Origin: Gyrodactylus bullatarudis | Lineage: Eukaryota > Platyhelminthes > Monogenea > Gyrodactylidea > Gyrodactylidae | Direction of reading: 5' to 3' | DNA: 19,082 nt | Assembly: GCA_012064415.1 (NCBI GenBank) | Contig: SSNU01000274.1 | Coordinates: 1-19,082, forward strand | Shown: one piece after another, positions 1 to 7,544 of the stretch | Layout: every line of letters starts with the position of its first letter | How positions within the stretch are numbered: position 1 is the stretch's first letter | Program-made: the position numbers and the translations under genes | The notes under the pieces: generated by a model | Told to the model about the DNA's origin: nothing | What the model saw: the letters and a program-made list of their open reading frames with translations, nothing else | The model's database searches: none

Positions 1-158
1 AAGCTTCAATCTCAAACTTTTCAATTTTATACAAAAATGCAGGGGATGACAGTACAGACGTTTGGGTGAAGGAGAAATTCTTCATAAATCTATACAAACC
101 AAACTTATGTGTTCAAAAAAACTATTCGTATAATCTTCAACTACCTTGGCCTATGTGA
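1..158 (+). pseudogene. 3' end of a Penelope-like element ORF (GIY-YIG C-terminus)
   Basis: The 3' coding end of a Penelope-like retroelement, cut off by the window edge. From about base 30 the frame reads KNAGDDSTDVWVKEKFF and continues to LQLPWPM and a TGA stop at 156-158. The same C-terminus occurs at 10858-10977, where it follows a GIY-YIG endonuclease domain. The glutamate in WVKEKFF lies about where GIY-YIG nucleases carry their metal-binding Glu; that assignment is inference. The beginning (1-30) does not read cleanly in the same frame. The window starts at a HindIII site (AAGCTT), which may be a clone edge. Confidence 0.8.
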
Positions 159-476
159 GCTTTTTCACTTTTCTCTCCAATGTTGCTACTTATTGGAGAG
201 TTTTGGTGTTTTTTTTAGCTCATTATATTCTGATTTTCTTTGACGTTCACTATTTCTTTCATAATTTGTAAATTATTATCTTCAATGAATTCTTAACTTT
301 TATCATTTTTAAAGTATTGCCACTGATGATACTTTATGAAATGTACATATGGCTTTAATATAATCTTCTTTCTAATTTTCCAAAAACGATTTTAGCAGAA
401 TAAATATGAAACGACCATATCACAAACCTAATTAAAAAGAACTATTCGTATAATCTCACAAGGCTTGTGTGAGTCA
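159..476 (+). mobile_element. PLE 3' untranslated end, with a duplicated tail fragment
   Basis: Non-coding 3' part of the element above. It aligns by eye along most of its length to 10978-11230 behind the other PLE copy. Shared stretches include the bases after the stop (GTGAGCTTTTTCAC), the AATTATTAT tract and the hammerhead core. Homology fades near 400. At 437-476 a piece resembling 115-160 (ACTATTCGTATAATCT, then CTTG and TGTGAG) appears again with an internal deletion. This suggests a second tail fragment or a local rearrangement. Confidence 0.65.
319..353 (+). ncRNA. Hammerhead ribozyme motif, PLE copy A
   Basis: Minimal hammerhead layout: GCCA (319-322, stem I), CTGATGA core (323-329), an 8-nt stem II/loop region (330-337), GAAA (338-341), a palindromic stem III TGTACAT (342-348), A349 as the residue before the expected cleavage site, and TGGC (350-353) closing stem I. 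Hammerheads of this short type are an established feature of Penelope-like elements. The other copy (11161-11195) has identical spacing and compensatory changes in stems I and III. In this copy the first stem II pair would be U-U, so stem II looks weak. Stem III has no loop, so activity would probably need a dimer. Confidence 0.75.
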
Positions 477-976
477 ATGATCAATGATTAATTTGTCTAA
501 ATTTAAGCACCCAGCAAGTTTATGTCTGATATAAAGTTTTTGATGACTCAAAGTTTGCATGTTTGACCTAAATTTTATTGCATGAGAATAGAATTTCAGA
601 AAAATCAATTAAACATTAAAATTATTTTTATAGAACTCACATTTACTATTTTGGTTTTATTTCCAGATGAATAGTATTCAATGAATACGAGTTAAGAATA
701 CCGAGATATGACACAAAATATTTCTGTTATATTCAAGAATACTCATGGAAAATATGCATATATAATTGTAGAGAGATCAGTAAATAGCATCCTTGCTCAA
801 GATAATAGCAAATTAACAAATCTTCTAGAAAAAAATGGCAAATTATACGATTAAATAATTTTCAAGATTATTTTATTTAAAAATAATATTTAAATACTTT
901 TTCATGGATTTACCAAAAAAATCTTGTATAAACTACTTGTAAGTAAACCGAATTAAAGCATTAGAATCAACTAAAA
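477..976. other. AT-rich non-coding stretch with one small open frame
   Basis: No recognisable gene. A 48-codon frame on the plus strand (708-854, from ATG) encodes a plausible-looking but unrecognised peptide beginning MTQNISVIFKNTHGKYAYII. A good splice-acceptor-like tract (TTTTATTTCCAG) ends at about 666, upstream of this ATG. All three frames close soon after it, so it could only join a 5' untranslated exon. I have no evidence of expression or homology, and a chance open frame is quite possible. Confidence 0.25.
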
Positions 977-978
977 TA

Positions 979-1909
979 CAGGTGAGGATAACGTATTTGG
1001 GGAGTGTAAAACTACACCCCCATTCATTTGTGTATATTCACAGTTTTTCAATAAATAAATAACTTGTCATTGTACTTTGAAGTAGGTCTATTAGGATACT
1101 GGTATAAAATTTTGTCTAAAAATTTCAAAAAGTTGAGATTTTCAGATCAATCGATAGAGAATTAAATTCTGATCAGAATGGTATAGTATATTGGGTATTT
1201 GCAAAATTGGTGACTCGGACCTTCCCATTTGCAGATATGGTGACAGTGGTAGGCTAAATAACAATTTTGGTTACTTTTTTACATTGGATTTAAGGACCCC
1301 TAAATTTAATTCACTGTTGGTTCCTTTTTGCAATTGAAATTTTTAAATATTGCATTTATGGTTCCTTTTTCCTGTTTTGAAATTTATTAATTGCAGTCAT
1401 GGTTAGTCCTCCCTATGCTGAATGATATTTATTTTTCAATTATGGTTACAATCTTGTAAAATCTGTCCTTAAAGCTGTTTAAGTTTTTTCATGAGTGTTT
1501 TTATTTATGACTATTCCTGACTTCCTTGAGAAAAGATGTAATTAAATTTAGAAATGTATTAGTCACCTGTAATTATCCTCTTTCATTTGACACTAAAATC
1601 ATTTGACATTCATGAAAAATGTAGAAAAATTATTTCGGCCAACTTTAACCTGATTTTAAGCTTATAAAAATCAATCACCCTCCCCAATATACTATACCAT
1701 TCTGATCAGAATTTAATTCTCTATCGATTGATCTGAAAATCTCAACTTTTTGAAATTTTTAGACAAAATTTTATACCAGTACCCTAATAGACCTACTTCA
1801 AAGTACAATGACAAGTTATTTATTTATTGAAAAACTGTGAATATACACAAATGTACACAAATGAATGGAGGTGTAGTTTTACACTCCCCAAATACGGTAT
1901 CTTCACCTG
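979..1909. mobile_element. 931-bp inverted-repeat element flanked by TA (mariner/pogo-type MITE candidate)
   Basis: Two long terminal inverted repeats face each other: left arm 979-1195, right arm about 1683-1909, near-identical over more than 200 bp. The outer ends read CAGGTGAGGATAACGTATTT on the left and CAGGTGAAGATACCGTATTT on the inverted right arm. Each is flanked by TA (977-978 and 1910-1911). A TA target duplication and a CAGG-type end fit the Tc1/mariner/pogo superfamily. There is no transposase, so the element would be non-autonomous. The right arm has about 12 extra bases, caused by a local duplication (near 1850-1865). The core holds a degenerate repeat, listed separately. Confidence 0.8.
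1199..1452 (+). repeat. Degenerate minisatellite inside the inverted-repeat element
   Basis: A motif close to TTGCANNTATGGTTAC recurs about seven times, beginning near 1199, 1229, 1261, 1310, 1349, 1390 and 1436. Spacing is 30-49 bp. The copies are diverged, and the later ones carry TTTTT tracts after the motif. The array fills the first half of the core between the two arms, a common arrangement in foldback and MITE-type elements. Confidence 0.5.
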
Positions 1910-1911
1910 TA

Positions 1912-2506
1912 TTGAGATAATTTCAAAATTATTATCTTCGAGGTTATTTTTGAGCTCAGCCAATTGTTAGACAATTAAAATCATCTCTTTACCTCAAAAA
2001 TGTGGATTGAGATCATTGGTATGAATGAAATACCATGCTAAAATAAAGTATTATTTCAATACCTTATAGCTTTGAACCCTGATGCCATAATATAAAAATT
2101 TATTGTTCTAAATGGCTGGTTAAAATAATATTTTTTAAGACATTTTGTGGCTCTAACAATTATAATTATAGCTAAAATAATAGTCTTGTAGCTAAATTAC
2201 TAAGCTTTAAAAATGCAATAAATTTCTTTTATATTTAACAGAATAAAGATACAATAAATCCATTAAATAAAAAGTTATTTAGGAAAATAAAGTCTATAGA
2301 TAGACGCCTATAAATGCATTTTTGGTTATTTGGCGAAGAAATATGCATTGGTTATGTTAAATTATCTAATTTTTTCAAAAATATTAAATTTACGCAGTGC
2401 ATCGCAAAGGGCTCACCAAAAGAATCTGATCATTTTTAATACATATTATATATAGTGAGAAATACAATGATTTTTTTAAAAATAGATAATTGTTTTATAA
2501 ATGGTT
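1912..2506. other. AT-rich intergenic sequence, nothing recognised
   Basis: This lies between the inverted-repeat element and the 3' end of the minus-strand septin gene. It contains many short A/T runs and stop codons in all frames. I see no coding segment, RNA gene or clear repeat. The segment next to 2506 would hold the septin 3' untranslated region. I did not find a clean AATAAA on the minus strand close to the stop codon. Confidence 0.5.
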
Positions 2507-2815
2507 TCATTTCAAGATACCAAACCTTTTCTTTTCAGTTTTTGTCTTTTCACGCATTACTTCATTGAGAACACGATCACCAAGACCATTGGTATACTGA
2601 CTGTAAGGGACAGATTGCCCAATGGTTAGAGGAACAAACGGAACTTCAATATCTGCATCTGCCCATGCCTCTTCAGCTGAGGCACGTTCAGCTTCAAATT
2701 GTTTACGACGACGATCGAGTTCTTGTTCTTCTGCGAGAATTTCCTCTTCGAGTTGTTGGTTCTCTTGCAAACGCTTTGCTTCGTATTGTTTTACTTTGAC
2801 CCAGCGTTCTTCTTG
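2507..2815 (-). CDS. Probable last exon of the septin gene (coiled-coil C-terminus)
   Basis: An open exon on the minus strand begins after a splice acceptor (CTACAG, ending at 2816) and runs 102 codons to the stop. It starts QEERWVKVKQYEAKRLQENQ and continues with a Glu/Lys/Arg-rich coiled-coil segment including DRRRKQFEAER. It ends with a non-coil tail containing DIEVPFVPLTIGQSVPY and KKRFGILK. The phase-0 start matches the phase-0 donor at 5470 of the septin core exon, whose last residues (KLKKMQASLDSVFQEK) already form a coiled coil. Septins commonly end in such a coil, and RRRKQFEAER resembles septin coil sequence. Joined, the protein would be 498 residues, a normal septin size. The join requires a 2655-bp intron, far longer than the others here. 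The exon could instead belong to a separate coiled-coil gene. Confidence 0.6.
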   Translation of the reverse strand, partial: QEERWVKVKQYEAKRLQENQQLEEEILAEEQELDRRRKQFEAERASAEEAWADADIEVPFVPLTIGQSVPYSQYTNGLGDRVLNEVMREKTKTEKKRFGILK

Positions 2816-2966
2816 CTGTAGAAGTTTATATTATTCAACTTATTAAAAATATACAAGTGAAAAATTTTATGTTTAAACCCTAGGGATTATTCAGGCTGAT
2901 CCATAAGTATCTAAGGATTAATTTATAAATTGCAATTTAACTACAATGCTTCGTATCTAAACCCAA

Positions 2967-3589
2967 TTGACATGAAGATGAGAATTTACTATTTTTAAAA
3001 AAAACTCGACATTTTTCTCCGGATTCAAAGAAAAAAATAATTTTTTTGAATTATAAAACGGAATGAGCTAATAAGATGTAGATATTAGAAAAAATTCCGA
3101 CCAAAATTAAGCTGTTAATCGGAAATGTACCAAATTTCCACTTTTTCAACTTTTGAACCCAAAATTTTTACCGATTTCGATGATTCGAAGCAGTTAAGTG
3201 ATGATAATTGAGATCAACATTGAACGAAGAATTCGAATTCACCTGCAGAAGTTCACTGAAGTTCGTCATTACTGTGGGAAATCGAACCATTTGAATTTTT
3301 CGATTATCACGAAGGCAAATTATCCAATATCTGGAAGTTTAACTTTTTCTCGGAAATAGTAAGCTATTCACTATTTCTTTGGCCAAATTCGAATTCTTCG
3401 TCTAATGTTGATCCCAAATATCATCACTTAACTGCTTCGAATCATCAAAATCGATAAAAAATTTTGGGTTCAAAAGTTGAAAAAGTGGAAATTTTGTGCA
3501 TTTTCGAAATCAAAAAAATTGACCTGATTTTGATCTGAGAAAAATATCGAGTTTTTTGTAAAGATAGTAAATTCTCATCTTCATGTCAA
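2967..3589. mobile_element. 623-bp foldback/inverted-repeat element in the septin intron
   Basis: The left arm (2967-3240) and right arm (3386-3589) are inverted copies. Outer ends read TTGACATGAAGATGAGAATT on the left and its complement on the right. The inner arms share the segment around GAATTCGAATT and AGCAGTTAAGTGATGAT. The left arm carries an extra, less similar stretch around 3020-3110. No coding capacity. The right terminus plus its flank (TTCTCATCTTCAT-TCAACTAGCT) recurs at about 16360-16385, so the family has at least one other trace in the window. No obvious target-site duplication. Confidence 0.75.
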
Positions 3590-3604
3590 CTAGCTCTAGG
3601 TCAA

Positions 3605-3760
3605 TAAGAACAGGAAAACCACTTTCTTACTTTTTTGTTTTATACAAGAAACTCATGGGATGACAGTATCTTTTCTCTTCATTTTTGAAATATTTTTGAA
3701 GATTTATGTGAATCACTCAATCGTAACTAAAAAGTAATCATGAGAATGATAATTTTCATC
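3605..3760 (+). mobile_element. Short diverged PLE 3' fragment
   Basis: 3605-3665 matches the PLE GIY-YIG C-terminal coding region (compare 10807-10870: ACAGGAAAACCA, then TTATACAA and GGGATGACAG). 3680-3720 then matches the far 3' end of the element (compare 11245-11285: TGTGAATCACTC). The part that would hold the hammerhead motif is deleted. The fragment lies inside the probable septin intron, in the opposite orientation to the gene. Confidence 0.6.
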
Positions 3761-4914
3761 TTGTTTTTACATTAAACTTTCCACATGTGATAATTTTATT
3801 GCCAGTAGTCAATTAATCAAAGAATTAATATTCTGAACTAGTTAATAGAATGGGAAAAATACATGAGGTAATCTCTCAAGAATCCAATTTTTGGATTGGA
3901 GATTGAAAGAAAAACACTTTGGGGGTTAAATTTGTTCAAGTACTACTACTCTTCATACTGGGGATTTGCATGGAGAGAGAGGGTTGCTAGATCAAGGGTA
4001 CTTTTGTATGCAAGGTTAAGTGATGAAGTACAAAATTAAGAAACAGATTTTTAATGTAAATAAACTGTTATATATATTTAGTTCATGAGATTCTACTTTA
4101 TTAGTAGCACTTTCTTTTCAAATGTATCTCCCATTTTTCAAATAGCAAATGTTTTTTGGAGGGTGGGATTCAAAAAACTTGATTTATTCACGTTAATGGT
4201 TCATCAGGGGTGAAGAAACATATCTAAATATTTCAATAAATAGCAACAGTGAAGAAAGAGGGCAAATTATCATCGTAAGATACGACAGTAATGAGAAATG
4301 TCAAAGGAGAAAGCATGGATTTGTGGGTGAACCATGTCTCGAACCCCATAGTTAAAATGAATACTTTAATCAAACTAGTCGTTTCCCAATATAATTGAGA
4401 AAAAAATAACAGCTTCAGTAATTATCAGGGCAACCAAAAATAATAAGTTGTTATTAACTTAAAATCGGCCCAAGAAGACCTTGAAAAATGACTCGGAAAA
4501 TATAAGTTTTCTAAATTTGAATTAGATTCTGTCTTCATTTATGAAATTTTGCAATACAGTAGTTATCTTCGATTTTTTATTGAGAACAGTAAAATCCTTA
4601 ACTTATGCGACCAGTCTGCTGGGGAGGGCGGTGTCCTCCGATGAGCTTGAAGAATAATCAGGCCTGAAAATTTAAATATTGAGACTTGTTTTGTAAAGAC
4701 TTTAACTCAAAATGGATAACACCTTATATAAGAATTTATAAGAACTTGTTTTCTTTTGTCGTTAAAATCTGATTTTTTAAATGACCTTATATAGATGTGA
4801 TAAAACAAACCGACTGAACACATAGGCGTTTATAGGCATTTTATTGCCCTGGTAATTATTGAGTATTATACTTGATGATATTTTAAACGACAAACCCTAA
4901 ACCCAGGAGAGTAC
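3761..4914. other. Intronic sequence, nothing coding recognised
   Basis: Central part of the probable 2.6-kb septin intron. No exon with septin-like content on the minus strand and no RNA gene was seen. One unusual patch at about 4612-4650 is GC-rich against its surroundings and contains a small hairpin, GGAGG / CCTCC around a GCGGTGT loop. A CCCTAAACCC stretch at 4895-4904 resembles telomere repeats, but is only about two units and probably chance. Confidence 0.4.
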
Positions 4915-4968
4915 ACTTACAACACTTTTTGTATTGATATCAACTTTTATCCCAGCTTAAATATTAAC
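4915..4968 (-). mobile_element. PLE linker fragment, inverted
   Basis: The reverse complement of this stretch is nearly identical to 10570-10625 in the large PLE. There it encodes the linker between reverse transcriptase and GIY-YIG domains (AGIKVDINTKSVVSVL in translation). It directly adjoins the TTAA-flanked palindrome at 4965-5040, and the same junction exists in the PLE at about 10505-10570. The palindrome therefore entered the PLE lineage before this fragment was copied here. Confidence 0.7.
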
Positions 4969-5040
4969 CCTCGCTCTGGATATGGGGGTCTTTACACCCC
5001 CATTTGTATTGAAACTCCCATAAGCACAACGAGGGTTAAA
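4965..5040. mobile_element. Tiny TTAA-flanked palindromic element (piggyBac-type MITE candidate)
   Basis: About 76 bp, beginning TTAACCCTCG and ending CGAGGGTTAA, a perfect 10-bp inverted repeat that continues imperfectly inward (TATGGGGGT against TATGGGAGT). It contains the hairpin GGGGGTC-TTTA-CACCCCC. A TTAA target site with a terminus starting CCC is the signature of piggyBac-superfamily elements, so a very small non-autonomous member is a reasonable reading. A second copy sits in the large PLE at about 10505-10570 with its left end missing. Confidence 0.55.
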
Positions 5041-5470
5041 ACGTTGATTTCAGAAAAATAATGCCTTTAATCTGGAGCTAATTTTCTTCAATTTTAACTA
5101 TAAACTGTAAACTTTTGTCATTATTTATGTGTCTAGTATGATCAAGAGATTTTATTCACTACTGATGGTGAATATACTTTTTTCTTATATCTAAAGAAGT
5201 TTCAAATTTTTTAGCTTTAATAAAAACTAATGTAATCAGTAAAATGTAAGCTAAATAGATAAGATGATGTACTAAATTCATCCGACATAAACTGGTGAAC
5301 GGAGCCACATTTATCAAATAATAAGTAATCGATAATTTTCATAAATGATCCAACAAAAAAACATGTTAAAGATGTTTATCGATTAAATCAAAGCTGTGAA
5401 GTATTCTATGTTTGAAAAAATATTAAGGGTAAATAAATATAAATTTTTCTAAATTTGTATTGAAACTTAC
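5041..5470. other. Start of the long septin intron; alternative short 3' end
   Basis: On the minus strand the donor GTAAGT begins at 5470. Without splicing there, the septin frame continues for 15 codons (VSFNTNLEKFIFIYP) to a stop at 5423-5425. A 22-bp segment starting at that donor also ends in AG (5449). Splicing it out keeps an open frame for only 14 more codons. Either route would give a shorter septin. The rest of the stretch is AT-rich and featureless. Confidence 0.35.
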
Positions 5471-6777
5471 TTTCTCTTGGAAAACAGAATCGAGGCTGGC
5501 TTGCATTTTCTTCAATTTTTCCATCGATTCCTTTTTATCCTTGTCAAGAAGTAACATTGGATCTTCACCTTCAGAGCATTGACTAGATCTAACAATGTCT
5601 AATAATCGTGATTTCCTGTACATTGAATAGTGAACGTGATGAGTATTGTCAATTAGGCTCTATGAGGATGTTAAAAAGGAATTTTACAGAAAGATTAATT
5701 AAGTTAAGTTTGGCAAAATTAACTTACCTGAGTATGAACGCCAAGTAATAATTCACGGAGAAGAATAAAATCACTAAATTCTGTATTTTCAATATCAACA
5801 TGGCCCCAGGGATAGACACGGGCAAGAACCTTTTTACCTTGAGCATTAGTAATAGTTGTAGAGGCTCCAATGACAGCGAATGGGCCATTTCTCTCCATAC
5901 CAGATTTAAAAGCCTTTTTCTCATTTTCCCCTTGTAGAGACTCATCAAGGAGGGGAAATTCATAAAGTTTTATGTTATTTTCCTTTAAGGATTCGAGTAT
6001 ATTCTTTTTGAAGACATTACATTCCTCCTTGGTAAGGGAGTCTGCCTTGCCAATAATCAGAATTAAGTTGACTTTATTTTGAACATTCTTGAGAAATTCG
6101 ATATCTAAAGCCTTCAGAGAATGGCCAGTTGGCGAAATGAAGTAGAGACAAGCGTGTATTCTTTCATCATTAACTTCATTTTGATTACGATGAATTCGAC
6201 TCTCATTTTTCATAAAGGAATCGAATCTATCATCAATGTAGTCAATAACTTTTTTCCATGAATCAGTGTTATCAAGTGAATCTCCGAAACCGGGAGTATC
6301 AACCAAATTAAGTTTTAAATTGATTCCATTTTCCTTGAGTAGAGCTTTATTTGAACAGATTTTCATCGTTTTTCCAACCCTTTCAGATAGACGTGGACAT
6401 ATTTCGCCATAAAAATTTCCTGAAAGAAACGAGTTGATGAATGTGGATTTTCCTAATCCTGATTCGCCTGCGACCAAAAGATTAAGTACAAAACCTCTTC
6501 TGACTGCTTTACGATAAATCTAAAGATAGAAAAAGAATCTCATACTTGATTTGGCAAGTTAGAGTATCCTATAAAATTATCCATATTGCATGTTTTTGAG
6601 TTTTTATCAGCTGTCTTTTCGTTTACAGAGAATGGTTCATTGTTTTTGTCCTTATATGAAGAGGATGACGAAGAAGCAAAGAAAGAGGATCTTATGCTAT
6701 CAATCTCCTTCCGATAGGAGCTTTTTTGTAAATTCAATTGGGCAGATAACTAAAATATACATGTAAAAACGTACCAT
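5471..6777 (-). CDS. Septin, GTP-binding core (four exons)
   Basis: Septins are cytoskeletal GTPases that assemble into filaments at the cell cortex and cleavage furrow. Exons on the minus strand: 6777-6775 (ATG only), 6749-6546, 6519-5728 and 5659-5471, all phase 0, separated by introns of 25, 26 and 68 bp with GT/AG ends. Translation shows the pre-GTPase segment GYSNLPNQ and a polybasic IYRKAVRRGF. It then shows the P-loop GESGLGKST, the G3 motif VDTPGFGD, a G4 motif GKAD, and the septin unique element (RVYPWGHVDIEN). The coil start is KLKKMQASLDSVFQEK. G4 is usually AKAD, so Ala to Gly is a variant. The N-terminus has a serine run before GYSNLPNQ. A further coiled-coil exon probably lies at 2507-2815. 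The gene is divergent from the plus-strand gene at 6897, with 119 bp between start codons. The subgroup is not certain. Confidence 0.95.
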
Positions 6778-6896
6778 TTAGATCAAATAAATTTTCGAAT
6801 TCGTATATACTTATGAATTTAAACAATGATCAACACAATATTCAGAATTTGTTTTAAATACACACTCATTAAGAACTACTACTGATTTTTTTGGAT
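6778..6896. promoter_or_regulatory. Presumed bidirectional promoter between septin and the 6897 gene
   Basis: Only 119 bp separate the two divergent start codons, so both promoters and both 5' leaders must fit in this space. The stretch is very AT-rich, with several TATA-like runs (for example GTATATAC near 6803) but no motif I can assign. Inference from position only. Confidence 0.35.
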
Positions 6897-7235
6897 ATGT
6901 TCTCAAGATTTAATTCTTTGACTAAATTTAAGCCCATTTTACATTCTCAAACCGCTAATAAGGGTCTTATTCATGGTTTGATTAAACACTATCCAGTTAC
7001 CTATCTTGTTGCATTGGTAGGTGGTGGATGCTTTGCTATGTTTGGATACTCCGCCTATTGTGTTCTAGTTGCTCCTGAAAATCATATTCTCCACTACGAT
7101 AAAGAAAGTCGTCAGGAGTACTACAAAAAGGTTCCATATAACCCTATTTGGAGGAGAAATGTCAGTGAAAAGAAACCACCAGTTATCATGAATTCTAAGG
7201 GAGAATTGGAATTTCTTGAGGACGGAAAATATTAA
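6897..7235 (+). CDS. Small single-pass mitochondrial-type membrane protein (NDUFA4/B12D-like?)
   Basis: Single-exon frame of 112 residues. The ATG at 6897 is chosen because the frame has no earlier ATG. The N-terminus (MFSRFNSLTKFKPILHS) is basic and free of acidic residues, like a mitochondrial targeting sequence. One hydrophobic segment (about residues 33-55, VTYLVALVGGGCFAMFGYSAYCVLV) follows a HYP motif. The polar tail contains NPIWRRN and ends in acidic residues. A short basic N-terminus, a KHP/KHYP-like motif, a glycine-rich membrane helix and a polar tail are reminiscent of the NDUFA4/MLRQ-B12D family of respiratory-chain proteins. The match is loose and the protein is longer than typical NDUFA4. 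AATAAA at 7242-7247 follows the stop closely. Real gene likely; family assignment weak. Confidence 0.75.
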   Translation: MFSRFNSLTKFKPILHSQTANKGLIHGLIKHYPVTYLVALVGGGCFAMFGYSAYCVLVAPENHILHYDKESRQEYYKKVPYNPIWRRNVSEKKPPVIMNSKGELEFLEDGKY

Positions 7236-7544
7236 TTTAGAAATAAATATAGTTAATTAATCATAATTATATTTCTTATGCTTTATTGTTTTGCAATGGG
7301 TAAATCTTGACTACTTCTAGTAAATAGCCTAGTACTAATCAAATAATGAGTATTAGAGCAGATTAAAGCTACTGCAGAAGGAAAAATCAGAGACAGACTA
7401 AAATTCAACAACCCTGAACAGATTTAATCACTTTGATCATTGCTACCAGTACAACTTTGATAGGTTATGCAGGGACATTAATGAAAACTTGGATTAATTC
7501 ATAAGTAAAGTGTGCGTTTTGATAAAAATTCCTTTATTGGGGTT
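7236..7544. other. Convergent intergenic region with a possible broken small gene
   Basis: This holds the 3' ends of the 6897 gene (plus; AATAAA 7242-7247) and RPS19 (minus; AATAAA on the complement of 7533-7538, about 7 bp past the stop). Between them, plus-strand 7356-7420 reads LEQIKATAEGKIRDRLKFNN, and a second frame, about 7424-7503, reads LITLIIATSTTLIGYAGTLM followed by KTWINS and a stop. Together these look like a small tail-anchored membrane protein interrupted by a frame change. No splice sites reconcile the frames cleanly, so it is either a relic or a coincidence. Confidence 0.3.

Noticed and set aside
2622..2846. Plus-strand open frame, Ser/Cys-rich
   Set aside because: It is the complement of the coiled-coil septin exon; the repetitive Ser/Cys content is what Glu/Arg-rich coil codons give on the other strand.
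4190..4225. CTGATGA on the minus strand as another hammerhead core
   Set aside because: No GAAA at the right distance and no pairing stems.
4893..4906. Telomere-like CCCTAAACCC
   Set aside because: Only about two units, inside a gene intron; too short to call a telomeric repeat.
5724..5963. Second minus-strand open frame inside septin
   Set aside because: Overlaps the septin GTPase exon in another frame; septin motifs prove which frame is real.
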